The notes under the pieces are model-generated. The model was given only the letters and a program-made list of their open reading frames with translations. It ran no database searches and was not told the DNA's origin. A stretch of 64,000 bases of DNA from Bin87 sp965220105. GTDB lineage: Bacteria; Chloroflexota; Dehalococcoidia; Lucifugimonadales; UBA3495. Of the stretch, positions 43,630-51,337 are shown piece by piece (position 1 is the first letter of the stretch; each line of letters begins with the position of its first letter). The position numbers and the translations under genes were made by a program. The DNA lies in the NCBI GenBank assembly GCA_965220105.1, contig OZ244811.1:3596001-3660000 (forward strand), written 5' to 3'.

Positions 43630-44099
43630 TCTGGCTCGCTGTCGTCCTCGCGGCCATTCGTTTTGGGAGATGAGGATTGGCGGGGCAGGTTGTGGTGGAT
43701 GAAGTCCACCATTTCGGCGGTAAACGTGCCCACGGGAAACACGCCGTCCACTCCGATGTCGCGGAGGGGTTGGACATCGCCGTCGGGGATGGTGCCGCCG
43801 ACCAGCAACATGACGTCGTCTCCCGCATGGTCCCGTAGGCCGTGACGTTGCAGGGCGTCGGTGAGCCGGGGGATGAGGCGCAAATGGGCCCCGGACAGGA
43901 TGCTGATGCCCACCACGTCCACGTCCTCCTGGGCGGCGGCGGCGGCCACCTGGTCGGCGGTGACGCGCATCCCCAGGTACACGACCTCCATGCCAGCATC
44001 GCGCAGGGCACGGGCGATGACCTTGACGCCGCGGTCATGGCCGTCCAGACCCAGCTTGGCGAGCAGGACGCGGGGTGGATGGATGTTCTCCGGCGTCAC
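43602..44099 (-). CDS. hcmB: B12-binding small subunit of acyl-CoA mutase (HcmB/IcmB type)
   Basis: 165 residues: RVLLAKLGLDGHDRGVKVIA (DxHxxG, lower axial His ligand), MEVVYLGMRVTADQVAAAA, VDVVGISILSGAHLRL (SxL) and MLLVGGTIPDGD ... VDGVFPVGT (GG motif). This is the cobalamin-binding domain as a separate chain, as in IcmAB and HcmAB; mutases of the MutB type have it fused. The core ends near IHHNLP; the rest is a tail made by an inserted repeat. GTG at 44099 is 11 bp after the STAS-like gene. The large subunit lies two genes upstream. Confidence 0.88.
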   Translation of the reverse strand: MTPENIHPPRVLLAKLGLDGHDRGVKVIARALRDAGMEVVYLGMRVTADQVAAAAAQEDVDVVGISILSGAHLRLIPRLTDALQRHGLRDHAGDDVMLLVGGTIPDGDVQPLRDIGVDGVFPVGTFTAEMVDFIHHNLPRQSSSPKTNGREDDSEPDPLSLDGRG

Positions 44100-44110
44100 G
44101 ATACGGCCGG

Positions 44111-44434
44111 TTATTTCGAGATTATCCAGTCCCCGGACGGAGATTCGGCCAGCGTCAGGCCACGATATCTTGGCATATCCTTAAGCGTGAGAGCGGCGTT
44201 AACATCCCGATAGATGAGCTTCAGGTCATCACGACCCGTCTCGTCAACAATGGAGTTAAAAATCAGCAACGCTTCATCGAAGAAAGATATGCTTGCCCTT
44301 AATATGCCAGACGCATCAAGGGTGATTTCGCCGGTATTGGCCGCCTCCCGCATGGATTGTTCCAAACTGCGTGCCAGCGGCCTGGTAGACAGCACCGATT
44401 GACCAAGTTCCTTTTTTAGTTCGATGGTTGTCAT
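44111..44434 (-). CDS. STAS-like (DUF4325) protein
   Basis: 107 residues: LKKELGQSVLSTRPLARSLE, GEITLDASGILRASISFFDE (the strand-loop-helix in which STAS proteins carry the regulated residue), ALLIFNSIVDE and LKLIYRDVNAALTLKDM. DUF4325 is a STAS-like domain usually found beside GHKL ATPases, as here. By analogy with SpoIIAA/SpoIIAB the pair could act as a phospho-switch. It sits between the two mutase subunit genes, 9 bp from the ATPase gene. Confidence 0.75.
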   Translation of the reverse strand: MTTIELKKELGQSVLSTRPLARSLEQSMREAANTGEITLDASGILRASISFFDEALLIFNSIVDETGRDDLKLIYRDVNAALTLKDMPRYRGLTLAESPSGDWIISK

Positions 44435-44443
44435 AGTATCGTC

Positions 44444-45175
44444 TCAACGATTTATAGCAGGTATGTACAATGCCATAAGTACCATTGTTCCGTTCAGTTG
44501 GAACCGTCTGCGGAGTCCTCCGCCGGAATATCTCAGAATTTCACCATCTCTTACTATCAGGCTACCACTACCGGAGACAATCTGCAAAGCACCACCAAAC
44601 TGCAGGACCGCCTCTTTCACGCTGAACAGCCCAATGCCTCGATGCTCCCCGGTTCCGGTTACACCAAATTGCGTTGCGTATTCAATAACCACAGCGTCAT
44701 CGGCGCAGCGGAGCTTAATGCGGTTGTTTTCGTCTGCTTCAAGGGCTGTGCGAATGCCAATGCCGGTATCTACCACCGCAATGGACAGCGCAATGTAATC
44801 CTCATCTCGAATGATGCAGAGCGTGCCGAAGGCCGGCTGCTGGGCAATGCTGTGCTGAACAGCATTAGTAGCTAATTCGGAAAAACATTCCATAATCTGG
44901 TTGCGAACATTAGAAGGTCCGGCGTTCTCGTTAGCTAACTTCAGTTCGAATCTTGCCGTAGCATCGTCGGCTTCATGCTGATTCCGGTAAACGGCCCCTT
45001 CAACAGAATAACGAAAGTCGTGCGGATTGATGAGCGAACGACTTGGCGGACTGCCAATAATGAACAGTCTGTCATCCTTGAAATGAGCAGTTACTTCATA
45101 CCATAGTAGGTTAAAGATGGCATCCGGTTTGAATTTTGGCACTGAACCTCTCATTTTAGGAGTGCTAAAACACAC
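44444..45175 (-). CDS. GHKL ATPase (HATPase_c) of the anti-sigma kinase/histidine-kinase type
   Basis: 243 residues. Bergerat-fold motifs: ECFSELATNAVQHSIAQ (N box), SIAVVDTGIGIRTALEAD (G1), GVTGTGEHRGIGLFSVKEAV (G2). The N-terminal 100 residues are not recognised and there is no His-phosphorylation or membrane domain. The start is GTG 45175, overlapping the mutase stop by 11 nt, or ATG 45154. It is probably co-translated with the mutase large subunit and acts with the following STAS-like protein. Confidence 0.75.
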   Translation of the reverse strand: MCFSTPKMRGSVPKFKPDAIFNLLWYEVTAHFKDDRLFIIGSPPSRSLINPHDFRYSVEGAVYRNQHEADDATARFELKLANENAGPSNVRNQIMECFSELATNAVQHSIAQQPAFGTLCIIRDEDYIALSIAVVDTGIGIRTALEADENNRIKLRCADDAVVIEYATQFGVTGTGEHRGIGLFSVKEAVLQFGGALQIVSGSGSLIVRDGEILRYSGGGLRRRFQLNGTMVLMALYIPAINR

Positions 45176-46793
45176 CCGGGTCGATGTATTCGCCCCACTC
45201 GTCGCGGAGGGCGTCCATGATTTCGCCCTCGGTGACGCCGGCGGCTACGGCGGGGATGATGGCGGGCAACAGGTTGGCATCGTCGCGGGCCGACTTGACG
45301 ACTTGACGCAGCGTGTCGGCGGCCTCGGCCTCGCTGCGGGACCGGCGCACGTCATGCAGCCGGGCGATCTGGCGATCCTCCTCGGCCTGGTCAAACTCAA
45401 AGAGTTCCAGTGCGCCGGCGGAGGTGGCGTCTTCCCGGTATTCGTCGTTGACGCCGACGATGGTGTAGTCGCCGGACTCGACTCGCTGCTGGTAGCGGTA
45501 GGAAGCCTGAGCGATTTCGCTCTCGATGTAGCCGTTGGAGACAGCCTCCAACATTCCGTCCAGCATGCTGCCGTTGCCCATTGCGTCGATGCGTTCGATG
45601 TAGGCGTTAGCCGCTTCTTCCAGCTGGTTGGTCAGGGTTTCCAGGAATGGGGAGCCGCCCAGGGGGTCGGGCGTGGCGGCGACACCGCTCTCGTTGGCCA
45701 GGATCATCTGGGTGGCCAGGGAGATCCGCATGGCCTCCTCGCTCGGGATATCATAGGCCTCGTCGTAGCCGCTGACGTGCAGCGACTGGGTTCCGCCCAG
45801 GACCGCGGCCAGCGCCTGCAATCCGCCGCGCAAGATGTTATTCAGCGGGTCCTGCCGCACTAGCGTGGAGCCCAGGGTCTGGGTGTGGAAGCGCATTCGC
45901 ATCGACTCGGGGCGCGTTGCGCCGTAGCGGTCGCGCATGACGCGGGCCCACATGCGTCGCGCGGCGCGGAACTTGGCGATCTCCTCGAAGAAGTCGTTAT
46001 GCACGCCAAAGAAGTGGGACAGGCGGGAGGCGAAGGCGTCTACGGGCAGGCCGCGTCGCATGGCGGATTCCACGTAGGCCATGCCCTGGGCGACGGTGAA
46101 GGCCAGTTCCTGCACGGCGTCGGAGCCGGCCTCGCGGGTGTGGTAACCGCTGATGGAGATTGTGTACCAGTTGGGGACGTGCTGTGTGCAGAACTCCACC
46201 ACGTCGGTGGTGAGCTTGAGAGCAGGGCCGGGCGGCAGCGCAAAGGTCTTCTGGCCGTGAAACTCCTTGAGAGAATCGTTCTGGACGGTGCCGCGCAGGG
46301 ACGGCCAGGGGGCGCCGCGGGTTTCGGCCACGTGCAGGAACATGCCCAGCAGCACGATGGCCGGATGGTTGATGGTCAACGAGACGCTGGCCTGTTCCAG
46401 GGGGATGCCGTCGAAGAGCTCGCCCATGTCGGCGGCGGTGTCGATGGCCACGCCCAGGCGGCCCACTTCGCCCTCCGCCAGCTCGTGGTCCGAATCGTAG
46501 CCGGTGAGGGTCGGGTGATCGAAGTCGGTGCTGAGACCGGTCTGGCCGTGATCCAGCAGGAACCGGTAGCGCTCGTTGGTAGCGCGGGCCGTGCCGAAGC
46601 CGGCAATCTGCCGTCGGGTCCAGAGCCGTCCCCGGTACATGTTCGGGTAGGCGCCACGGGTAAAGGGGAATTCCCCCGGAGCGCCCAGGTCGGTGTCCGG
46701 GGTGAACCCGCCAGCGGCGAGTTGCTCCGGGGTGTAGAGGGGGGCGATGGGTAGGCCGGAGAGGGTGTGGGGGTTGTTGCGCGCGTCGGTCAT
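45165..46793 (-). CDS. hcmA: Acyl-CoA mutase large subunit, 2-hydroxyisobutyryl-CoA mutase type
   Basis: 542 residues: the TIM-barrel chain of a B12-dependent mutase without its B12 domain (YRGRLWTRRQIAGFGTARAT, TLTGYDSDHELAEGEVGRLG, ASVSLTINHPAIVLLGMFL, ISISGYHTREAGSDAVQELA, GGTQSLHVSGYDEAYDIPSE). Three active-site positions decide the substrate. Ile63 is where methylmalonyl-CoA mutase has Tyr89. Asp90, 27 residues on, is where it has Ala. Gln181, 118 residues after Ile63, is where it has the carboxylate-binding Arg207. Isobutyryl-CoA mutase has Phe and Gln. Ile plus Asp plus Gln is the set described for 2-hydroxyisobutyryl-CoA mutase. It should interconvert 2-hydroxyisobutyryl-CoA and 3-hydroxybutyryl-CoA. 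Confidence 0.85.
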   Translation of the reverse strand: MTDARNNPHTLSGLPIAPLYTPEQLAAGGFTPDTDLGAPGEFPFTRGAYPNMYRGRLWTRRQIAGFGTARATNERYRFLLDHGQTGLSTDFDHPTLTGYDSDHELAEGEVGRLGVAIDTAADMGELFDGIPLEQASVSLTINHPAIVLLGMFLHVAETRGAPWPSLRGTVQNDSLKEFHGQKTFALPPGPALKLTTDVVEFCTQHVPNWYTISISGYHTREAGSDAVQELAFTVAQGMAYVESAMRRGLPVDAFASRLSHFFGVHNDFFEEIAKFRAARRMWARVMRDRYGATRPESMRMRFHTQTLGSTLVRQDPLNNILRGGLQALAAVLGGTQSLHVSGYDEAYDIPSEEAMRISLATQMILANESGVAATPDPLGGSPFLETLTNQLEEAANAYIERIDAMGNGSMLDGMLEAVSNGYIESEIAQASYRYQQRVESGDYTIVGVNDEYREDATSAGALELFEFDQAEEDRQIARLHDVRRSRSEAEAADTLRQVVKSARDDANLLPAIIPAVAAGVTEGEIMDALRDEWGEYIDPGVF

Positions 46794-46797
46794 TGTT

Positions 46798-47214
46798 TCA
46801 CCCTATATGTGGTATGCGACCCTGCAATTCTGCCGGTGAGAGTATTGGAATGGTGAACACCGACGACATTGCCAACAAGTCGGCGTCGCCAGTCACAATA
46901 GCATCCGCCGACGCGACGACCGCCAATTCCAAGAATGGGCGATCGTTAGGGTCTCTGCAATGCGGGACATCAATCCCACCCGGAATGGTGATTATTACAC
47001 ACCAAGGCAAGTAATCAGCCAGCAAATCGTCCCGGTCAACCACGTCCAACCCGAACTTAGGATATGAAAGTACTCTCAATAATTCCGCTGTGGTTTCCTG
47101 GCTGACCAGCGGCGTTATCTCTCCAGATCGCCACAGTGATCGTATCCAGGACAGTAAATCTGCATTGAACACCAACGCAGAAACCAGCACGTTGGTATCT
47201 ATAACCAAGTTCAC
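46798..47214 (-). CDS. PIN-domain ribonuclease toxin (VapC-like)
   Basis: 138 residues: NLVIDTNVLVSAL (first Asp), VSQETTAELLRVLSYPKFGL (Glu), CRDPNDRPFLELAVVASADA (Asp pair) and IVTGDADLL (last Asp), the four acidic positions of the PIN fold of the COG1569 type. It probably cuts RNA. Its start overlaps the stop of the antitoxin gene (ATGA). It lies 4 bp upstream of hcmA's start, with no promoter between. Confidence 0.88.
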   Translation of the reverse strand: MNLVIDTNVLVSALVFNADLLSWIRSLWRSGEITPLVSQETTAELLRVLSYPKFGLDVVDRDDLLADYLPWCVIITIPGGIDVPHCRDPNDRPFLELAVVASADAIVTGDADLLAMSSVFTIPILSPAELQGRIPHIG

Positions 47215-47444
47215 TGGCGGGCTTCGCTACTCCGCGCCCACGCCACAGCGTCCGTAACATCGGACTCGATTATGCCACGCGCCGCGAGCTTAGCACGCAC
47301 CGCATCAGCCTTGTTCGGTATAACTGGAGTCAACACTATACGGCCATCTTCGTTGACTACGTCAAAAACTTGTACGTCCGGGAAATCGCAGACCACGGTA
47401 TCCGGCAAGGTGATCCGATTGTCGGCGGTCAATCTGGCAAACAT
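47211..47444 (-). CDS. AbrB-like antitoxin partner of the PIN toxin
   Basis: 77 residues: MFARLTADNRITLPDTVVCD followed by FDVVNEDGRIVLTPV is the swapped-hairpin (AbrB/MazE-like) DNA-binding form. The C-terminal helix (DAVRAKLAARGIIESDVTDA) should bind the toxin. GAGGAGG lies 8 nt before ATG 47444. It should repress its own promoter. The upstream DNA contains the remnant of a mutase gene start. Confidence 0.85.
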   Translation of the reverse strand: MFARLTADNRITLPDTVVCDFPDVQVFDVVNEDGRIVLTPVIPNKADAVRAKLAARGIIESDVTDAVAWARSSEARQ

Positions 47445-47472
47445 GGCGGGCCTCCTCGGTACAGGATACCAC

Positions 47473-47592
47473 CCCCAGCCGTCCCAAATCGGCACCGGGG
47501 TCGAAACCAGAGGCGGCCAAATGCTCCGGGGTGTAGAGGAGAGCGACGGGCAGGCCGGAGAGGGAGCGGGGGGATTCGTTGCTGCTGGCCAT
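47473..47592 (-). pseudogene. Remnant of the 5' end of a second mutase gene
   Basis: The first 40 codons read SLSGLPVALLYTPEHLAASG and then FDPGADLG, clearly related to the start of the mutase large subunit at 46793 (TLSGLPIAPLYTPEQLAAGG, then FTPDTDLG). The similarity then stops and the toxin-antitoxin module follows. It is a truncated paralogue left beside the module. Confidence 0.8.
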
Positions 47593-47757
47593 AGATATGC
47601 CCCGTCAGAGAAATTGCCAGTAACTGTTCACGTTTGAGGGGACGAAAGCGGTTTGCAGTGGAGATTCCGTACTTGGTTACCCCTCCATAAGAGTCCGAAT
47701 AGCCGACAGATCCCCGCAAGTCTGAACAGTTACAATTGCCAAGTATTGTAACCGCAA

Positions 47758-48255
47758 ATGGCAGATTTGAGGTACACTAAAAGTAGGATGACCAATGTCA
47801 TAGGCTATTGGCGGAGGCGGGTTACCCAGTTACCGAATCCGATCCTGCTGGGAAGGGCATTTCTAATGCCTTTTGTTTATGTTGTCGGCGGTTCGGCCAT
47901 TCTGCTCGGAATCGCCGGAGCAGCGATTGGCCTCAACCCTGTTGAAGTGTCGGTCGATTTCTTGGCAAAAACCGGAGCTGTCCTCATCCCAATGGTCTTG
48001 AAGCTGTTGGTAATCTGGCTGGTGTACACTGCCGTTTACATGGTAGCGATATTGCGCTACGAACTAGCCGTCGCAATTCCTGTCTCGTGTGCATTAGAAT
48101 TCGTTTTTAAAGTCGCCGCTCCCATGCGGCACTGGGATTTGCACCCAACCCGCATAGTAATGCCAGTGCATTCGCCAGCGCATCAAACATCCCGTTCGGT
48201 TTGCAAGCTGAGGATTCACGGTTGGGAGGCAGGATTACCCCCTCAGCAAGAATAG
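47758..48255 (+). CDS. Hypothetical membrane protein
   Basis: Up to 165 residues with two strong hydrophobic segments (FVYVVGGSAILLGIAGAAIG and VLIPMVLKLLVIWLVYTAVY) and a third weaker one (VAIPVSCALEFVFKVAAP), then a soluble tail. ATG 47788, with AAGTAGG close by, may be the true start rather than 47758. The family is not recognised. The last 40 residues look unlike a folded domain, so the 3' end may be altered. Confidence 0.4.
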   Translation: MADLRYTKSRMTNVIGYWRRRVTQLPNPILLGRAFLMPFVYVVGGSAILLGIAGAAIGLNPVEVSVDFLAKTGAVLIPMVLKLLVIWLVYTAVYMVAILRYELAVAIPVSCALEFVFKVAAPMRHWDLHPTRIVMPVHSPAHQTSRSVCKLRIHGWEAGLPPQQE

Positions 48256-48306
48256 ACTACACCAGAACAAACTATCACTTGCCTTGCTTATCTAAGGAGG
48301 TACTCA

Positions 48307-48504
48307 ATGATAAGCATCTTTCAAAACATCGCTCCTGTTCTGGCTCTGGTGCTGATCCTCTCTGGCGCTGTTGTGGGTGCCGACAATGGTAATGTCTGGC
48401 AGGCTCCCGCTTTTATCAGAGACATCGCCTATTTCGTGGTGGCACTGACCATTGCGGTCGGCGCAGTCTGCGGCGGGATAGCGATAGCCGCATCGCGAAG
48501 GTGA
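48307..48504 (+). CDS. Small two-pass membrane protein
   Basis: 65 residues: MISIFQNIAPVLALVLILSG, a short polar loop, then IAYFVVALTIAVGAVCGGIA. AAGGAGG lies 7 nt before the ATG and a strong terminator follows. This is the size of holin-like or VirB2-like small proteins, but no family is recognised. Confidence 0.55.
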   Translation: MISIFQNIAPVLALVLILSGAVVGADNGNVWQAPAFIRDIAYFVVALTIAVGAVCGGIAIAASRR

Positions 48505-48535
48505 CGCCTTACCCAAGGCAGTCGCAGCCAAACTA

Positions 48536-48568
48536 GACGGCCGCTCATTGCGAGCGGCCGTCGAATTT
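48536..48568 (+). terminator. Intrinsic terminator
   Basis: An 11-bp perfect stem GACGGCCGCTC / GAGCGGCCGTC with loop ATTGC, followed by GAATTTTC. It lies between convergent genes. Confidence 0.85.
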
Positions 48569-48601
48569 TCAATTGCGACCATCTTTCAGATGTGCCGCGA
48601 A

Positions 48602-48898
48602 TTACGGCTCACGTTCAATGATGGCAATTTCATCAGGCAGTCCATCTAGCCACGCGCGAATTTTGGCCCCGTCCTCTGCGCCAACCCCACGCCTTTGCAA
48701 ATAGTCCGCCAGAGCATCTTCAAGGACGACCTTTTCGACTGGCGTTACAACGTGTGGCGGAAGCATATCGGCGCAGATTGCGTTGACCTCCATACTGTGA
48801 GTAAAACCATACACTGCGTCCTCGCTGTCAACGGGCGGCCAGAAATAGTCGTACTTGATTATATCGACCAGTACACAGGTAATGTCTCGTTGTGTCAT
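48602..48898 (-). CDS. Small acidic hypothetical protein flanking a PLD nuclease
   Basis: 98 residues. The C-terminal half (KVVLEDALADYLQRRGVGAE, then IRAWLDGLPDEIAIIE) has the same layout as the end of the 91-residue protein encoded at 49770 (EILEDIFEDDVDDGLASDDE, ILEWFRNMAPDNNTIIAIVE). The two may be diverged copies. It follows the PLD gene by 16 bp and is probably co-transcribed. Function unknown. Confidence 0.55.
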   Translation of the reverse strand: MTQRDITCVLVDIIKYDYFWPPVDSEDAVYGFTHSMEVNAICADMLPPHVVTPVEKVVLEDALADYLQRRGVGAEDGAKIRAWLDGLPDEIAIIEREP

Positions 48899-48914
48899 CT
48901 TTATACTCCCTCAG

Positions 48915-49767
48915 TCAGGTTAGCCGCCAGCGGTTGCCGTCACGGACGATGACACTATCGCGCCGTAGTTGAACCTGAGCGTTACGCACTTGGTGTTTCC
49001 ACCGACGGCCAAAAGACACCCCATTGATGACACGGTGAACGCCGTCGTCGCACATATCGGGGAACAATCCTTGCACCAACGGATTAATATCGCGAGTGCT
49101 CAAAGGACCGTGCTGCCGCAAAATATATCGCACGGCGCGGCCAAATATTGCGGTTGTTGATTCCCCCGGTATGGTTCGCAAGAGTTTCAGCCGCTCATCC
49201 ATATCGTCCAGAATAGCGTCTATCTCCGCTCTTACGGTATCGGGCACGGAATGGGTGGCGGTTCCTTGTCGCTGTCTAGCATCTTTGGCCTTATCGTCCA
49301 ATTCAGCTAAGGCATACGGGGGGTACAATGCTGCCCAGATTACCGTATTCCTCCAAATCGTCCGCGATTTCGCTAACTGCCTTCGGGTCAGTGATTGCGA
49401 TGCCCAATTCGTAGTTGCGAATAAGGCCCCCATGCGTAAGGTTAGCGGACGTTACGATGGCGGTATGCCCGTCCGCAACATAGGCTTTGGCGTGCAGGCC
49501 GGGCAGGTGACGGATCGTCGCTCCCGGAACCTGTTGGCATAGCCAAGCCAATGCGCCGCTGTCCACCGACCCGGCAATCAGGCTGTCAGCGTGCAAGTTG
49601 GTTAGCACGTCAAGCCGCACCGACCTACGCCGAGAGCGTAGTTTCCCATTCAATCGTTCAACGGGGTATCGGGTGATATACGGAGCAGCGATAATCCCCG
49701 TCTCTTGAATTGAGGCGGCAAATTCGTCGAAAGTAGCGAGCCACGGTGATTTGATTGACTGAATAAT
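48915..49767 (-). pseudogene. PLD-family (HKD) nuclease with C-terminal winged helix, frameshifted
   Basis: N-terminal part IQSIKSPWLATFDEFAASIQ, VRLDVLTNLHADSLIAGSVD and the HKD-type motif HLPGLHAKAYVADGHTAIVT with SANLTHGG. The frame breaks at a C6 run near 49318; one C fewer joins GSIVPP to YALAELDDKAKDARQ and the C-terminal region DMDERLKLLRTIPGESTTAI and RYILRQHGPLSTRDINPLVQ (winged-helix-like), ending DGNRWRLT. Only one HKD motif is present, as in dimeric Nuc or BfiI-type nucleases. The start codon is unclear; an ATT at 49764-49767 or an undetected slip is possible. A sequencing error would make this an intact gene. Confidence 0.65.
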
Positions 49768-49769
49768 TG

Positions 49770-50045
49770 CTAACCTTCCACTATGGCGATGATGGTGTTG
49801 TTATCAGGGGCCATGTTTCTGAACCATTCAAGGATGGCTTGGCGTTCGTCGTCACTGGCGAGTCCATCATCAACATCATCCTCGAAAATATCCTCTAGAA
49901 TTTCGGCGCTGATGGGGTTTATTATCAGTGGGTCGAGATTGCCCGCGCAGTACATTCGCACGAAGTCGCTGTTCAGGAAGTTTCTGACGGCTCCTTCCGG
50001 CACAGCGTGTTCGATGTAGGTATAGGTGGCGATTCCAAGGATCAT
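49770..50045 (-). CDS. Small acidic hypothetical protein upstream of a PLD nuclease
   Basis: 91 residues, MILGIATYTYIEHAVPEGAV ... DPLIINPISAEILEDIF. GGGAGG lies 7 nt before ATG 50045. Its C-terminal half resembles the 98-residue protein at 48602. Its stop abuts the PLD reading frame, so the three genes form one unit. The strong acidity of the pair could mimic DNA or hold the nuclease inactive; this is inference only. Confidence 0.55.
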   Translation of the reverse strand: MILGIATYTYIEHAVPEGAVRNFLNSDFVRMYCAGNLDPLIINPISAEILEDIFEDDVDDGLASDDERQAILEWFRNMAPDNNTIIAIVEG

Positions 50046-50166
50046 AAACGGGCCTCCCAATGGAAATTTTGATTCCGCAGATCGGAATTACCGTACATTA
50101 GAGCTAATTTGTCGCCCCGTCAAGCTGATTGCCGTCGGGATTTGGAAGTATCGTCAAGCGATTCCC

Positions 50167-50285
50167 GGGGCCTTTTCAAAGTCCCCCAACCTCCGCTCAT
50201 GGTGAGCTTGTCGAACCATCGGCGACAGTCCTTCGACAGGCTCAGGACGAGCGGGTGGTTAATTCCACGACTTTGAAAAGGCCCT
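50167..50285. repeat. MITE-like element with 16-bp terminal inverted repeats
   Basis: 119 bp. The ends read GGGGCCTTTTCAAAGTC and GACTTTGAAAAGGCCCT. Inside is a second palindromic pair, CCGCTCATGGTGAGC ... TTCGACAGGCTCAGGACGAG. It occupies the 314-bp gap 50046-50359. This is a different family from the 169-bp elements. Confidence 0.85.
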
Positions 50286-50359
50286 GAAGCAATCCCTGGT
50301 CGGCTGGAATATCTCTCGTGCTTGGACGTATTGCGCTTCAAGAACTATGCCAGCCTCTT

Positions 50360-50745
50360 TCAGTCTGACTCCGCAGCCCCCTGCCCAATCGTGCTTTCGA
50401 GCCGGGCCTCCGTGGTAATACCAATCTCCTCGTACAGCAATTGCGCCAAACCCGGCGGAATCGGTTCCTGACCGGCTAGTATCGCGTCAAGGCTGGCATC
50501 GCTGCCGGCCGGGGGGGCAGTTGCTCGCGGGTCACCATTTGCTGATCCAGCATAAACCCAATCATCGAGACCGGGTCAGGCTCACCCATTGGATAATGCT
50601 CATCTTCGTAGATTTCCACCAAAGTGGTTATCCGGTCGAGCTCTTCGTCTTCCGGACTATAGGGTTCGGAATCCAAGAGCTCGGAAATACGCGCCAAGGC
50701 GGCGTCATATTCCGCTTCCGTGCGGACCTGAGTAATTTCTGCCAT
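50360..50745 (-). pseudogene. higA: HigA-like antitoxin, frameshifted at a C run
   Basis: MAEITQVRTEAEYDAALARI and ISELLDSEPYSPEDEELDRI are the N-terminal helices of HigA antitoxins of the HigB-associated type, with EIYEDEHYPMGEPDPVSMI next. At the C7 run near 50512 the frame is lost and would stop at 50476. Adding one C restores PAGSDASLDAILAGQEPIPP and GLAQLLYEEIGITTEARLES to the stop at 50360. The restored tail does not show the usual HTH_XRE core strongly, so the gene may be more changed than one base. A sequencing error is possible. Confidence 0.6.
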
Positions 50746-50753
50746 GGCTATAC

Positions 50754-51071
50754 CTACTCGGCGTTGATACGATTGTATTCGCTGTGCGTGCCGATAAACC
50801 TGATATAGACCCGACGGCGATGGTAGAGGACATGAACCACCAGCCGATAGGCGTTGCGCTTGATGTTGAACACGACCCGGTTTCCGGCGATGATGCTGGC
50901 GCTGGAGTATCTCGCCCTTACCTCGTTAGGTATCGCCCAATCCGACCTCTCGGCAGCCTCATACCAGACCCGCAACAGCGGTCGCGCGTCAGGATGCCGT
51001 TCCCAGAACTCCCGCAGCGTCCTTTTGGCAATAACCCTCACGATAGTGTCTGCCGCCCGCAATTGTAGCAT
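50754..51071 (-). CDS. higB: HigB-type mRNA interferase toxin
   Basis: 105 residues from 51071, or 95 from GTG 51041, which matches the family start VRVIAKRTLREFWERHPDAR. Further motifs are WYEAAERSDWAIPNEVRARY, SASIIAGNRVVFNIKRNAYR and VYIRFIGTHSEYNRINAE. This is the HigB toxin that cleaves mRNA on the ribosome. It lies 8 bp upstream of the antitoxin, the usual toxin-first order of higBA. Confidence 0.9.
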   Translation of the reverse strand: MLQLRAADTIVRVIAKRTLREFWERHPDARPLLRVWYEAAERSDWAIPNEVRARYSSASIIAGNRVVFNIKRNAYRLVVHVLYHRRRVYIRFIGTHSEYNRINAE

Positions 51072-51141
51072 CGCCGCTACAAGACGAGATTACACGATCA
51101 AAAATCCGGTCCATCCTGTTCATCCATGCAAACTAAGACCG

Positions 51142-51175
51142 CGCCAGCGCCGGGATGATGTGCTGGCCGAAGGCG
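51142..51175. repeat. 34-bp copy of the 3' end of the LLM gene, left of HicBA
   Basis: Identical in 33 of 34 bases and in the same orientation to 52008-52041, which encodes AFGQHIIPALA near the end of the monooxygenase at 51987. The two copies bracket the HicBA genes 832 bp apart. The rest of the 266-bp gap 51072-51337 holds no other feature. Confidence 0.85.
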
Positions 51176-51337
51176 ATATGATAGGTTGCATGACGTGCGT
51201 GACTAGTTTCGCGGCCAGGGTGATGGGCACCTTCAGCGACTACTTTAGAGCTGCCGATGCGATGTCGGCAAGCTGCTGGCGTCACTTTCGGGAATGCTAT
51301 GCTACACTGCCGGCATCCCAATTCAGGGGAAAGGGAC

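Noticed and set aside
45165..46793. Simple annotation of the mutase as methylmalonyl-CoA mutase
   Set aside because: The carboxylate-binding Arg is Gln and Tyr89 is Ile, which argues against methylmalonyl-CoA as substrate.
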